Of a stretch of DNA of 64,000 nt, positions 54,720-64,000 are shown in pieces. The translations under genes and the position numbers were made by a program. Each line of letters starts with the position of its first letter. Position 1 is the first letter of the stretch. The notes under the pieces were generated by a model that was not told where the DNA came from, did not search any database, and worked only from the letters and a program-made list of their open reading frames with translations. The stretch comes from Imbricaverruca yamaguchii (lineage: Eukaryota > Arthropoda > Thecostraca > Neoverrucidae), in contig JAOTOL010001637.1 in assembly GCA_034440575.1 (NCBI GenBank), positions 1,215,501-1,279,500 on the forward strand, given 5' to 3'.

Positions 54720-55706
54720 TGCCGGAACAGACGGCAGAGGACGGCAGCGGTGGGCTGGGTGTCCGGAACAGACGGCAGAGGACGGCAGCGGTGGGTTGGG
54801 TGTCCGGAAGAGACGGTAGAGGAAGGCAGCGGTGGGCTGGGTGTCCGGAACAGACGTCAGAGGACGGCAGCGGTGGGTTGGGTGTCCGGAACAGACGGCA
54901 GAGGACGGCAGCGGTGGGCTGGGTGTCCGGAACAGACGGCAGAGGACGGCAGCGGTGGGTTGGGTGTCCGGAAGAGACGGTAGAGGAAGGCAGCGGTGGG
55001 CTGGGTGTCCGGAACAGACGGCAGAGGACGGCAGCGGTGGGCTGGGTGTCCGGAACAGACGGCAGAGGACGGCAGCGGTGGGTTGGGTGTCCGGAACAGA
55101 CGGCAGAGGACGGCAGCGGTGGGCTGGGTGTCCGGAACAGACGGCAGAGGACGGCAGCGGTGGGTTGGGTGTCCGGAAGAGACGGTAGAGGAAGGCAGCG
55201 GTGGGCTGGGTGTCCGGAACAGACGGCAGAGGACGGCAGCGGTGGGTTGGGTGTCCGGAACAGACGGCAGAGGACGGCAGCGGTGGGCTGGGTGTCGGGA
55301 ACAGATGGCAGAGGACGGCAGCGGTGGGCTGGGTGTCGGGAACAGACGGCAGAGGACGGCAGCGGTGGGCTGGGTGTCCGGAACAGACGGCAGAGGACGG
55401 CAGCGGTGGGTTGGGTGTCCGGAACAGACGGCAGAGGACGGCAGCGGTGGGCTGGGTGTCCGGAACAGACGGCAGAGGACGGCAGCGGTGGGCTGGGTGT
55501 CGGGAACAGACGGCAGAGGACGGCAGCGGTGGGCTGGGTGTCCGGAACAGACGGCAGAGGACGGCAGCGGTGGGCTGGGTGTCCGGAACAGACGGCAGAG
55601 GACGGCAGCGGTGGGTTGGGTGTCCGGAACAGACGGCAGAGGACGGCAGCGGTGGGCTGGGTGTCGGGAACAGACGGCAGAGGACGGCAGCGGTGGGCTG
55701 GGTGTG
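54720..55706. repeat. 41-bp minisatellite, about 24 copies
   Basis: Units read ggtgggctgggtgtccggaa then cagacggcagaggacggcagc. The main variants are ggttggg, gtcggg and a gaagagacggtagaggaagg version that recurs about every five units, hinting at a higher-order repeat. The long frames on both strands are artefacts. Confidence 0.96.
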
Positions 55707-56072
55707 GTAAGCTGCAAGCGCGCGGGAATGCATTCGCACAACAATTATTTTGAAGAGAGATTGTGAGATTGAAGTTGGTAAATCTGAAAATAAAAGGAGC
55801 AGGTCTGGCTCTGAGTATGAGCACTGGAAGCTAAAATATGGTGTTGCAACGCCCATCGCTGCTGAAGTTACCCGTGAGCGGGAATGACTTCGCAAACCTT
55901 CCTATTTGAACACAGTTTGCAAAGCAGCTTATGAAGCGCATTTGGGATAATAAATGCTAAATATCAAAAGTAAAAGAACACATCTGACGCTGAATGACAA
56001 ATCAGAACGCGATGCGCAGCACCGAATGTTCTTGTTTCAGTTTCAAAAGCGATACGATACGATTGGACCCCT

Positions 56073-56113
56073 CAGGTTAACGTTTGTACTATATAGGCAC
56101 AAACGTTAACCTG
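56073..56113. repeat. 15-bp perfect inverted repeat
   Basis: caggttaacgtttgt and its exact complement flank an 11-base loop. Adjacent to direct copies of a ggggtgacctt(g)acttgacc motif. Confidence 0.85.
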
Positions 56114-56119
56114 GGGTGA

Positions 56120-56275
56120 CCTTACTTGACCTTGACTAACTTGGTGACCGAAAATGAAACCTGGGGTGACCTTGACTTGACCTTGACTAGCTTGGTGACC
56201 GAAAATGATGTACACGTTTTATGACGACATAAAACGTGTACATCACATGCCAAATTGATGTGGGAAGCAGACTCG
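56120..56275. repeat. MITE-end related repeat with a 17-bp hairpin
   Basis: Contains tgaccttgacta(a/g)cttggtgacc and catgccaaattgatgtggga, which also occur at 57415-57500 and inverted at 34345-34440. Arms 56206-56222 and 56229-56245 form a perfect 17-bp inverted repeat around a 6-base loop. Confidence 0.7.
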
Positions 56276-56313
56276 TTTGGACCTCGCCGTACCTCGTAGC
56301 TATTCACACGCAG

Positions 56314-56395
56314 GAGGAAGGGGCGTCAGTAGCTCGGTGGTTAAGCTGAGCGTCTGGCATACCAGAGGTACGAGGTTTGGTTCCCCGCGGTATCC
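56314..56395 (+). repeat. tRNA-derived sequence (SINE-like)
   Basis: gtcagtagctcggtggttaa (A-box region), gcgtctggcataccaga (anticodon-arm-like) and gaggtttggttcccc (B-box-like) occur in tRNA order and spacing. The T arm is imperfect; a tRNA-derived SINE head is more likely than a gene. Confidence 0.55.
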
Positions 56396-56753
56396 GCCAT
56401 TCTTGCCAAGGTGAGAAGCAGGCGAATACATATGGTCTCACCTGCTGCGAGTACAGCTCAACCAATGAACCAACACAATGGAGGAATCGCAGCTGACACA
56501 TAGTAGAAATGATAAACGACTCAATAATATACCTACAATATCAGAATGATCCAATATTAAGCGTAATATACTCAGCTGAAAAGATCTGATAGATGACCAA
56601 CGGATGGTCAACAATTACAGGTTCCAAGACGATGGTCTGTGAAATGTTGAGGGGAAGCAACTTAGGTAGGCCAGAGCCTTGTAACTTAGAATGCCGAACT
56701 GTTAAAAGAGCATAGCTCGATGTAAACTCTTGTTGCGATTCAACAAAATACGC

Positions 56754-57514
56754 TTAACCCGCCCCGTCATTCCGGTCAGATCATCACAACCCGTCTTGGG
56801 TGGTTGTGACCCCCCCCCCAATAAACTCACCTCTACTCTCCAAACTAAGCATCGTACGAAAACAAAAGTGACATAATCGGAAAGCGCTCGACGAGTAGGG
56901 GCAGAAATTACCACAAAAAATGTATCTCCTCAAAAAGTGACGTCACTAATTGGAGTTATGAGTTCACGATTGACGCCATGTTTTTAGCTTCGCGAAGTTA
57001 GTTTTGGAATTTTTAAAATTGCTTATTTGGAATCATAAAAGGAAGGCTAAATGGACCATGACACCAAAATGTTTCCCCGCCAAGTTTGTTTACATTTGTA
57101 TAGTTGCAAAATTCTCCGTTTTCGATTTTCGAGTTTATATTCTTTTAATGGGCAGAGCTCACCGAGAAATGTTGTTTTAAACAAACGTCGACTAATACTA
57201 ATACAAAGTGCTTCCTTTAGCCAGAATCTTTTACTTTAGAGCCCTAATTGACAAATATGCTATGCCAATAAGCAAAAAGGTTATTAAAAAAACTCGAAAG
57301 ATCTTCTGGTCCGTTTCGTTGCGTCTCAGAAGGTAAGTAAATAATACAGGTTCCATTCGAATATCTCTACCCGTAAAAGCGTGACGACCGGTTTAACTTT
57401 TTTTTCAGAGTGACCTCACTTTACCTTAACTAACTCGGTGATCGTAGATGACATAACCTAGACATTTTCACACAACATGCCAAATTGATGTGGGAGAAGG
57501 TGGGACAAATTTCG
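56754..57514 (+). repeat. Long copy of the TTAA-flanked MITE, copy 4
   Basis: Starts TTAACCCGCCCCGTCATT and shares both ends of the 34240-35109 element, in opposite orientation: gtcagatcatcacaacccg and gctcgacgagta at the left, and actcggtgatcg with catgccaaattgatgtgggag at the right. The right TTAA end is missing. Confidence 0.7.
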
Positions 57515-60500
57515 GCGCGTAATATAAAAAATAAAATAGAACAGTTTAATGGAAGACGGTAAACGTGATATGACACTTGCCGAAAGTTATATGGAGTTGC
57601 CAAAAGACGCTAAAAGCTGTATGAAGTTTGCCAGCATGCTTATGGCTGAGCCGATCGTACATATTTATTTTTCATGCTGGTTGAAGGACTAACTCGGTCT
57701 GCGGTCTTGCACGTTGACTGCGCAATGACAAAAAGCGTGAAGTCCAGTACAAGGAAAATTGGAAATCAGGGCATTCCTCACTTATCAGCGGAGCAATTTC
57801 GCCACTACGAAGGAATATCAGCTCACTTATAAGAACAAAACGTTGCTGAAAAATAATTCCACAAGTAGTCCTACATTAACAGGGGCGAATACAGAGGGGG
57901 AGGCACTGGTAGAATATGTCCATCCCCATGGAAAGGTGGCGGTCGCCCGGCTGGGCAAAGCGTCCTGTGAAGAACTCTCGCGTGACACCCCGTCTCTCCC
58001 AACCTCCACTCCACCCCGCCCATGCACTCCTCAACGGATTTGTCAGCCAAGGACACTCATTTTAGAGGAAAAAATGCCCCTTTGAAACGAAAAGACACCC
58101 ATTCAGTATGCCCGAGTGCACCTTTCCCTTCTCACATCACATTTTTATCCGGCGAAGGCACTCTCAAGGAAATGTGCCCCTCACCTGAGAATTCCTGGAT
58201 CCGCCGCTAAATTCACCATTGTAAAGCGCAAGATGGTGGTAGCGTTCTTTATTATCAAGTCCTTCCAAACATACCGGTACAAATAACGTTCAATTAAAAT
58301 GTACAAACTATGCCGCTTTTATATTTGTTTTTGTCAAGTATTCCCAGCACAGAAGCTCTACACATCAAGGCACAGCAACTTCCTCACTTTCCATTACGGC
58401 TGGGTTTTGTGCACTTGGTGCAGCACAGAGGCCGCATGGATGTTGCATTCACGCCAGTTATAATAAACTGTGCCGTCGCAATATTATGTCGAATGAAACG
58501 TTCGCCTATACCGGGCCATCGCCACAAAAGAGAACGCCTTTTGTGTCTACAAAACGTGCTAAAACAGGGCGGCCCTGTGGGGTATCCGCTAGCTTTTGAT
58601 TAGCTATTCGATGCATTACGCATGCTTCTTGGTCGGCGTTTGCTGTGTAGGTCATCGTAGATTACATTCCGCGTGCTGTTCTAGATGACGGAGCTAATAT
58701 GATGTGTTAAAATATCTTCTTGGAGCGAGACAGCTTGCAAATATTGTAAATATTATTGATAAATATTGTATTGATATTATTGATGGAATTTTAATAATGG
58801 AATATTGATGGAATATTGATATTGATAAATATTGATGGAACGATAGGTGCATCATGTTAGAAAGCTTTCAATGAAACCATAAGTTGTATTTACTTTATGC
58901 CTACGTCCTTCCAACTTGCAGAGCAATGCAGGTGGCCTCCCAGTGACCATGTATGCGCTGAACTATTAGGACCATGTCTTATGAACGCCAACGAAATTAT
59001 AAAGATGTCATCAATTCGGCAGGGAGGTGGAGGAACACAGGGCAGTACAGCAGTGCAGCAACAATGTCATAATTTTCCGTGGGATGAACACATTTTGAGG
59101 TGGTTTTCTTCCATGAAACCTCGCGATGATGAAGTGATGATCGCGATCATCACCTACAACAACGCAAAATTGCATTAGAACAGCGTAAGACGTACGACTG
59201 GTTTTACTCGATGCCGTCCAGTTACAACCACATTGTGCGCCCCAGGAGGTGGCACTCGACAGCGGCAACGTATGGTCCACCCCGAACTATGTGGCGGAGT
59301 GGGCGACATATCGAATTGTATCAGCTCGGTCTGTCAACAGGTTGCCGATGTATCTGTGGGTATTAACACCACTCCCTCCCATATACTCGGCTCTCCCCTG
59401 TTCCCTTCGACCAAAGCCCCAGTCAACGCCTTGCAAAAGACCGAGAGTTGGACCGAGCTCATCTTTCGTCTCTCGCCATTGACATGTTCAACAAAACAGC
59501 AAGTATAAATAAAGCGAATAGGAAACTGCGCTCACCCGGTTAATGAAGCATTGCAGCAGGTGTGAATCTCATGACGCCTATGGTGATTGTTGTAATTCAG
59601 CTCAGTATGTATACACGTGACACACGCCGTGACGCGGAGATCGCGGGATGGCGCGTGACATGACACCGCCAGGGATGAGTTGTGGGCGCGGGTCCCGAGA
59701 CCCAGCGGCTGGATACTTCGATACCTCTCGTCCGGGTCGGGTGAGGCGGTGGGTGGATGAAGGGAAGCGGTAACTCTAATCTTTATTTTCCAAGGAAAAA
59801 AAACTTCACCTACGCCATACGCCATCCTGTGCAATACATTACGCATGGTATGTCATAAGCCTACTTCATGGCAAGTGTCCGTGCACCACATACCTAACAC
59901 GAACTGGGGTCCGACTACGTGGCTCCACTAACCTCCACAAACCCCCCACTGGTCGCTCCCGTCGCAAACCAAGTGGATATTTTTCCTCCACCAACCTCCA
60001 CCAGTGGAGCAAAAACTCCACCAGCCGAAGAGCAGGGTCCAATCACGGAGCTCAGTCACGGCGCACTTGTTTCATATATTTGAACGTAAGCAACTTCCTC
60101 CGTCATATGAATATCATCTTCATGCATCAACTGAATACCAGGATCATCCTTCGCAAAGGAAATATGAAATTACGACTATGAACAATAATCGAAGTAACAG
60201 ATTCAGACCACATAATATCCTTTTTATGGCCTATGATCTACGTCATTCGTCATAAGGGGAAGATGTTACTTTACCGGCGGGATCCGCCGCAATCCCCGTG
60301 CCGCAACTGCCGCAATGCGGCGCCAACTAAGATTCCACTCGAGCCCGATCGACGACGTCGAACAAGTTGAGATGGGAAAAGCCAGCATCGGGTAGAGAAG
60401 CGTCTCGGGGCCCAGGCAACTCGGTGGGTCCAGACACCAAATTATATGCTGTACATTAAGAAGGCAGGCGGTAGCCAACCCCAAAACGGGGGAGACGATG

Positions 60501-60591
60501 CCTAGTGCTTAACCGAGAGGGAAGAGAGATGGCCTGGTTCATCCCATAGGTGAAAACATCTGTTCTCCCCGCAGTCCTGAGGGCCATTGCC

Positions 60592-60626
<35 letters not shown>

Positions 60627-60984
60627 CGGGACTTTGTATATAAGGCATGCTATATACGTGGTGCATCACCTGGACAGACATTTGAGGAGCAATTTGATCA
60701 ATAGGGCCAGATACAGCGCCAAACACTTCCTTTTTGTCGCGGAATTCACACTGCTGTCAGCTGATTTCTCCACCGGTCGTTCCCGTGGGCAGGTCTCCAC
60801 CGGTCGTTCTCGTGGACAGGTCTCAACCGGCTTCAACTAACCTCCACTGAGCTCCTTCTGGTGGAGCCACGGGAACAGACCCCTGATGTTCGACATCATG
60901 CCGACATTGATGTTGCGATGATACCATGCATAACCTGGCATTCCAGCAATCATACTCAGCCATAACTGAATGTTGTTTGATTGG
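57515..60984. other. Unassigned sequence; (TA)n at 60593-60622
   Basis: No gene or clear repeat apart from a short TA microsatellite and two-copy caccggtcgttc(c/t)cgtgg near 60775-60810. Confidence 0.5.
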
Positions 60985-61333
60985 GGGGGCTGGGCACCCC
61001 TGATTTGTTGCTCTGTTGATGCTAATTTGATATTTTATCTATTAAATCCGAAAAAAATGTCTGGAAAATAAGGACTAGGACGACCCTGGCTTCGTGAGAG
61101 ATCTCCAGTCCAGTACTCCGCAACATCGAGAGAAATCCCCGAAACCTCACCATGGGATTGCGGCCAGAAGTGTTGCTTTATACACTTTCGAAGGGCCAAA
61201 TGCCTCTTCAATGTTGCCCCCCCCCCAACAATTTAATCTTCTAGCATGGAGCCCTAAGGAGTGTGTCCCCAATCTATTTGGGGCTGTCCATTGCCTTCAT
61301 GAATGTTGCCCTCCAATAATTTTCAGAAATCAA
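60985..61333 (+). repeat. Dispersed repeat related to 49.0 kb (inverted) and 47.9 kb
   Basis: The left part (60985-61125) matches the reverse complement of 49015-49165; the right part (61150-61333) matches 47890-48066. No coding capacity. Confidence 0.55.
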
Positions 61334-61337
61334 TACT

Positions 61338-61409
61338 TGTGGACTGCGGTGTATGAATCCCGTGCCTCTCATGTGCCAAGCGAGCGCGATACCATTTGAA
61401 CTGTTCCCC
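61338..61409 (-). tRNA. tRNA-Ala-like pseudogene
   Basis: On the minus strand it reads ggggaacagttcaaatggta, then cgcgctcgcttggcacatga and gaggcacgggattcatac, closely following the tRNA-Ala layout with a GGC anticodon (CTTGGCACA loop). The 3' acceptor strand does not pair with the 5' end and the T arm is degraded, so it is probably a pseudogene or SINE head. Confidence 0.45.
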
Positions 61410-61438
61410 GCAGCTGCTGCTGCGGGGAGCAGTTCAAG
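61401..61438. repeat. Inverted repeat between the two tRNA-like units
   Basis: gaactgttccccgcagc and gctgcggggagcagttc flank a 4-base loop; 17-bp arms with one mismatch. Confidence 0.85.
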
Positions 61439-61456
61439 TACAAAGACCAGTTCAAA

Positions 61457-61530
61457 ACCATCAGAATGTATTGGTTATCACTACCGCAAAACACGCGTGA
61501 GGTCCCCGGTTCGATTCGGGGCGGAAATAG
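61457..61530 (+). tRNA. tRNA-Val-like pseudogene
   Basis: tattggttatcactaccgca, aaacacgcgtgaggtccccg and gttcgattcggggcggaaat follow the tRNA-Val(AAC) layout: D-arm ggttatcac, anticodon AAC and a strong T arm. The 5' acceptor strand (catcagaatg) does not pair with the 3' CGGAAAT and the anticodon stem is weak, so it is likely non-functional. Confidence 0.5.
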
Positions 61531-62261
61531 CGTTTTCAGTATGGCTTGCCTGCTAACACACTTCACAACTCATCACCACAACGCACACCCGGCAGGTCCT
61601 CTTTAAAGCAGTCCGCAGTACCCAACGTGCACTTTTCCGGTTCTTAGGTTCGTCAATTGCATAAGACAGCATCACAGACATCGACAGCCAATTGTTCCTT
61701 ATCATTTAGTCTGTAAAAGTGTTTTGTTTGACACGGGTAGTTCTCAGGTCCTCTCCGGCCTGAAGAAACAACTTAACAATCTTTCCCAACGACCTGTAGT
61801 TTATATTCAGTAGCCTTCAGCACCTATGGCAGAGCATAAAGACCGATCAAGTTTCACGTCAGGCGCAGTGAAGTCCAACGTAACACTGGTTCCACAGCAG
61901 GGGCGGATACACAATTTTTAATGAGAGGACACACGCTTGCAGGGGCGTCATTTTCTCAGAGGTGCGGCACTACGAGAGCCCCTGGAATAAGGCTCCAAGG
62001 AGTGTCCAGCAGTGTGGTTGGAAGTGGGGGTGCGAACATTAAAAGTTCGCATCCCCAGTTCTGAGGGGTGCGAACTTTTAATGGGTAAGGGCACATTCTC
62101 AATGTGCTACCCTCTGCGCATGTGTGAGAACATCGGAATTAAACGGTGAGTGATAATAATTCATCGACGAGAGTTTGGTAATTACAGAACTAATCAGCAT
62201 GCCAAAGTACGATAATTAAGCTTCAGCCAGAGCACAACTGTCGCTGCGAAACGCGGTAGGC

Positions 62262-62495
62262 ATTTCTCAGTGGCACGGCAGCCATGTCCCAAAGACACTG
62301 GAACCATGTTTGAGCGACACGGCAGCCATGTCCCAGAGACCATGTCTGGGCGGAACGGCAGCCATGTCCCAGAGACATGGCAACCATGTCTGGGCGGCAC
62401 GGTAGCCATGTCCCAGAGACACAGTAACCATGTCCGGGCGTCACGGTAGCCATGTCCCAGAGACACAGTAACCATGTCCGGGCGACGCCGCAGCC
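62262..62495. repeat. 44-bp minisatellite, about 5 copies
   Basis: Units include ggcagccatgtcccagagac and accatgtccgggcg. Confidence 0.9.
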
Positions 62496-62559
62496 ACGCT
62501 CCAGTGAACATATGCCAGTGACAATTATTCAGCTACCCAAGTAGCTGAATAGCCCCGTT

Positions 62560-63015
62560 CCAGTGACCGTGATCCAGAAACTACGCGTCGGCGGCTGCGA
62601 TTCTGGCGCACTGCCGCCATTCTCATCCGGCTGCGGCGGCCGACGCCGGCCCGACTGGCTGACTGGCGGCTGCAGTACTGCAGCCTGCAGTGCACTGCAG
62701 CGACTGCGGCCGCCGCGTGAACACCAAACAGTGAGATCAGTTGGCCGGCCGTGGCGGCGCTGAAATGGTGCCAAGCCGGAGGAACGTATGGCATGCCGAA
62801 CGGCCGGCCAAAGCGGGCCGCAATCCTATAATCGGATCCGACCGGCGGGCACCGGAAGCGCCCGTCGAGCCCGTCCGACGGTCAGTAAGAGGAGCGAGCC
62901 GCGCCACCGCCGCCCGGCCCGCGGACCCCCACCCCCGACCGCTGACCATTGCTGCTCACGAACGGATCCGGTCCATAGGGCCCCCGCCGTTACACCGTCT
63001 CAGCCGGTCTGCACG
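62560..63015. promoter_or_regulatory. CpG-rich block, possible promoter
   Basis: About 450 bp with dense CG dinucleotides (gcggcggccgacgccgg, gaccggcgggcaccgg), distinct from its surroundings. It contains gccgccat, a YY1-like core on the other strand. It lies about 17.5 kb upstream of the first myosin exon seen and could be its promoter or that of a neighbouring gene. No exon recognised. Confidence 0.3.
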
Positions 63016-64000
63016 GCTGAGCACAGGACTTAGTCACCTCCACAGGTTCAATGCATGGCCACGTCATGTCTGATGCTCTCCTTCCGAGAAAATGCTGGCT
63101 GTTCCTCGGTGTCAGCCCCGCTATGCGAGGTATGCGCTTCTTGCCGAGCACGTCACAGCATCTCAGAACGCGACCGAGCCGGGACCTTAGAACTGCGTAC
63201 TATGCGGCATGCATCATATGCATACCGGTTATATAGCTGCACGAGGTTGAACGGAATGCACCAGCTCCCTCATAGATTGCAGCTCCGAGGTGTAATTAGC
63301 ACCATGTCGTGGTCTCATCGCCCCATCAGTGGAAATAATAACCATATAGATGACAGCTGGCGTCCCCTATCACCCAGCATCGCTGAGCGGTGCCAATTGA
63401 TAGTAGCCGTTGGCACGAGCAAAAGATTGTCGTTCTCAGTCACACCCCGTAATATGCGCGTCGTGTTGGCATTTTTATCTTCACCCTGCGATACACAAAC
63501 CGGTGGGCTCCTCGACGGCAAATGTTCGGGTGGAAGTTACGGTCTTCGTCAGTGCTGGCAATGTACAAGCCTTAGTTGTGTTGGTGAGCACAAACACATC
63601 GTGGAGTTTATCATGCGTATCTCATCCTCTGTTGTGCACGCATGCAAAGGAATAATGTCATGGCTTTTGAACAAGCCTTATTTTGTGGTAAATTAAGTTC
63701 TGCTTTTAAGGGGGCATCCTCCATAAAGAAGCGACGCATCATGCAACTGAGAGATCATGAATATGACAGGTGTTGAGCCTGGATTTGACATGAACAAACT
63801 TCGTCAACGTTAGCAGAAGCGATCATGAGCAGTTGTCAGACACGATCACAGGCATTGTCATGGACAGTTCAACAGCCGGAAATCACCTGAACACCACTCA
63901 ACCGTCAGCTGATTAATTTACTAGCTGGTCATGCTTGTATTCGCTCTGATTGGCTGTCGTCGATGTCGGAAACAATCTATTTTTGTTTTCCAATTCGCTT
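63016..64000. other. Unassigned sequence with one 213-codon plus-strand frame
   Basis: An open frame at 63055-63696 (start MATSCLMLSFRENAGC) has no recognisable domain, signal peptide or family motif. It could be chance, given the number of frames surveyed. Confidence 0.3.

Noticed and set aside
54622..55895. Frames of 256-414 codons on both strands
   Set aside because: Produced by the 41-bp array.

Overview
The window is animal DNA, most likely arthropod and possibly a crustacean (inferred from the myosin and the repeat content, not proven). It is dominated by one minus-strand gene: a class I, short-tailed unconventional myosin of the Myosin-IB type (vertebrate MYO1B, insect Myo61F). Twenty-one coding exons can be read between 45172 (5' side) and 2984 (stop codon). 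All have GT-AG borders, and every junction phase agrees with its neighbour. Together they encode about 1,000 residues: the motor from the first strands of the head, the converter, a neck with about three IQ motifs, and the TH1 tail to its stop. The N-terminal exon or exons, roughly the first 45-50 residues, were not found in the window.

The most interesting coding observation is in the tail. Two homologous exons, 7200-7329 and 5164-5299, both enter in phase 2 and leave in phase 0 and encode alternative versions of the same TH1 segment. Using both would break the frame, so they look like a mutually exclusive pair. The 1.9 kb intron between them is largely a 13-bp minisatellite plus a 30-bp one.

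The introns are unusually rich in minisatellites, with at least fifteen families of 13 to about 130 bp units. They are densest in the 12.4 kb intron between 19278 and 31677. Several lie on exon borders and contain degraded copies of the exon edge and splice site, which suggests that they were seeded there. Many lack stop codons in several frames and produce long open frames that are not genes.

Mobile DNA, region by region: two long imperfect inverted repeats (10.1-11.5 kb and 26.1-28.0 kb); a TTAA-flanked, piggyBac-like MITE at 34240-35109 with relatives at 18.0, 27.3 and 56.8 kb; a 5'-truncated, frame-broken non-LTR retrotransposon at 42.7-44.6 kb; a compact Ty3/gypsy-type LTR retrotransposon at 50168-53961 with 210-bp LTRs, a GATAC target duplication, a gag-protease-integrase frame and no reverse transcriptase or RNase H; and tRNA-derived sequences near 33.9, 56.3 and 61.4 kb. 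The right end (54-64 kb) holds a 41-bp and a 44-bp minisatellite, a CpG-rich block near 62.6-63.0 kb, and no recognisable gene. The left end (1-2983) is 3' flank with a CpG-rich block at 1.7-2.1 kb.
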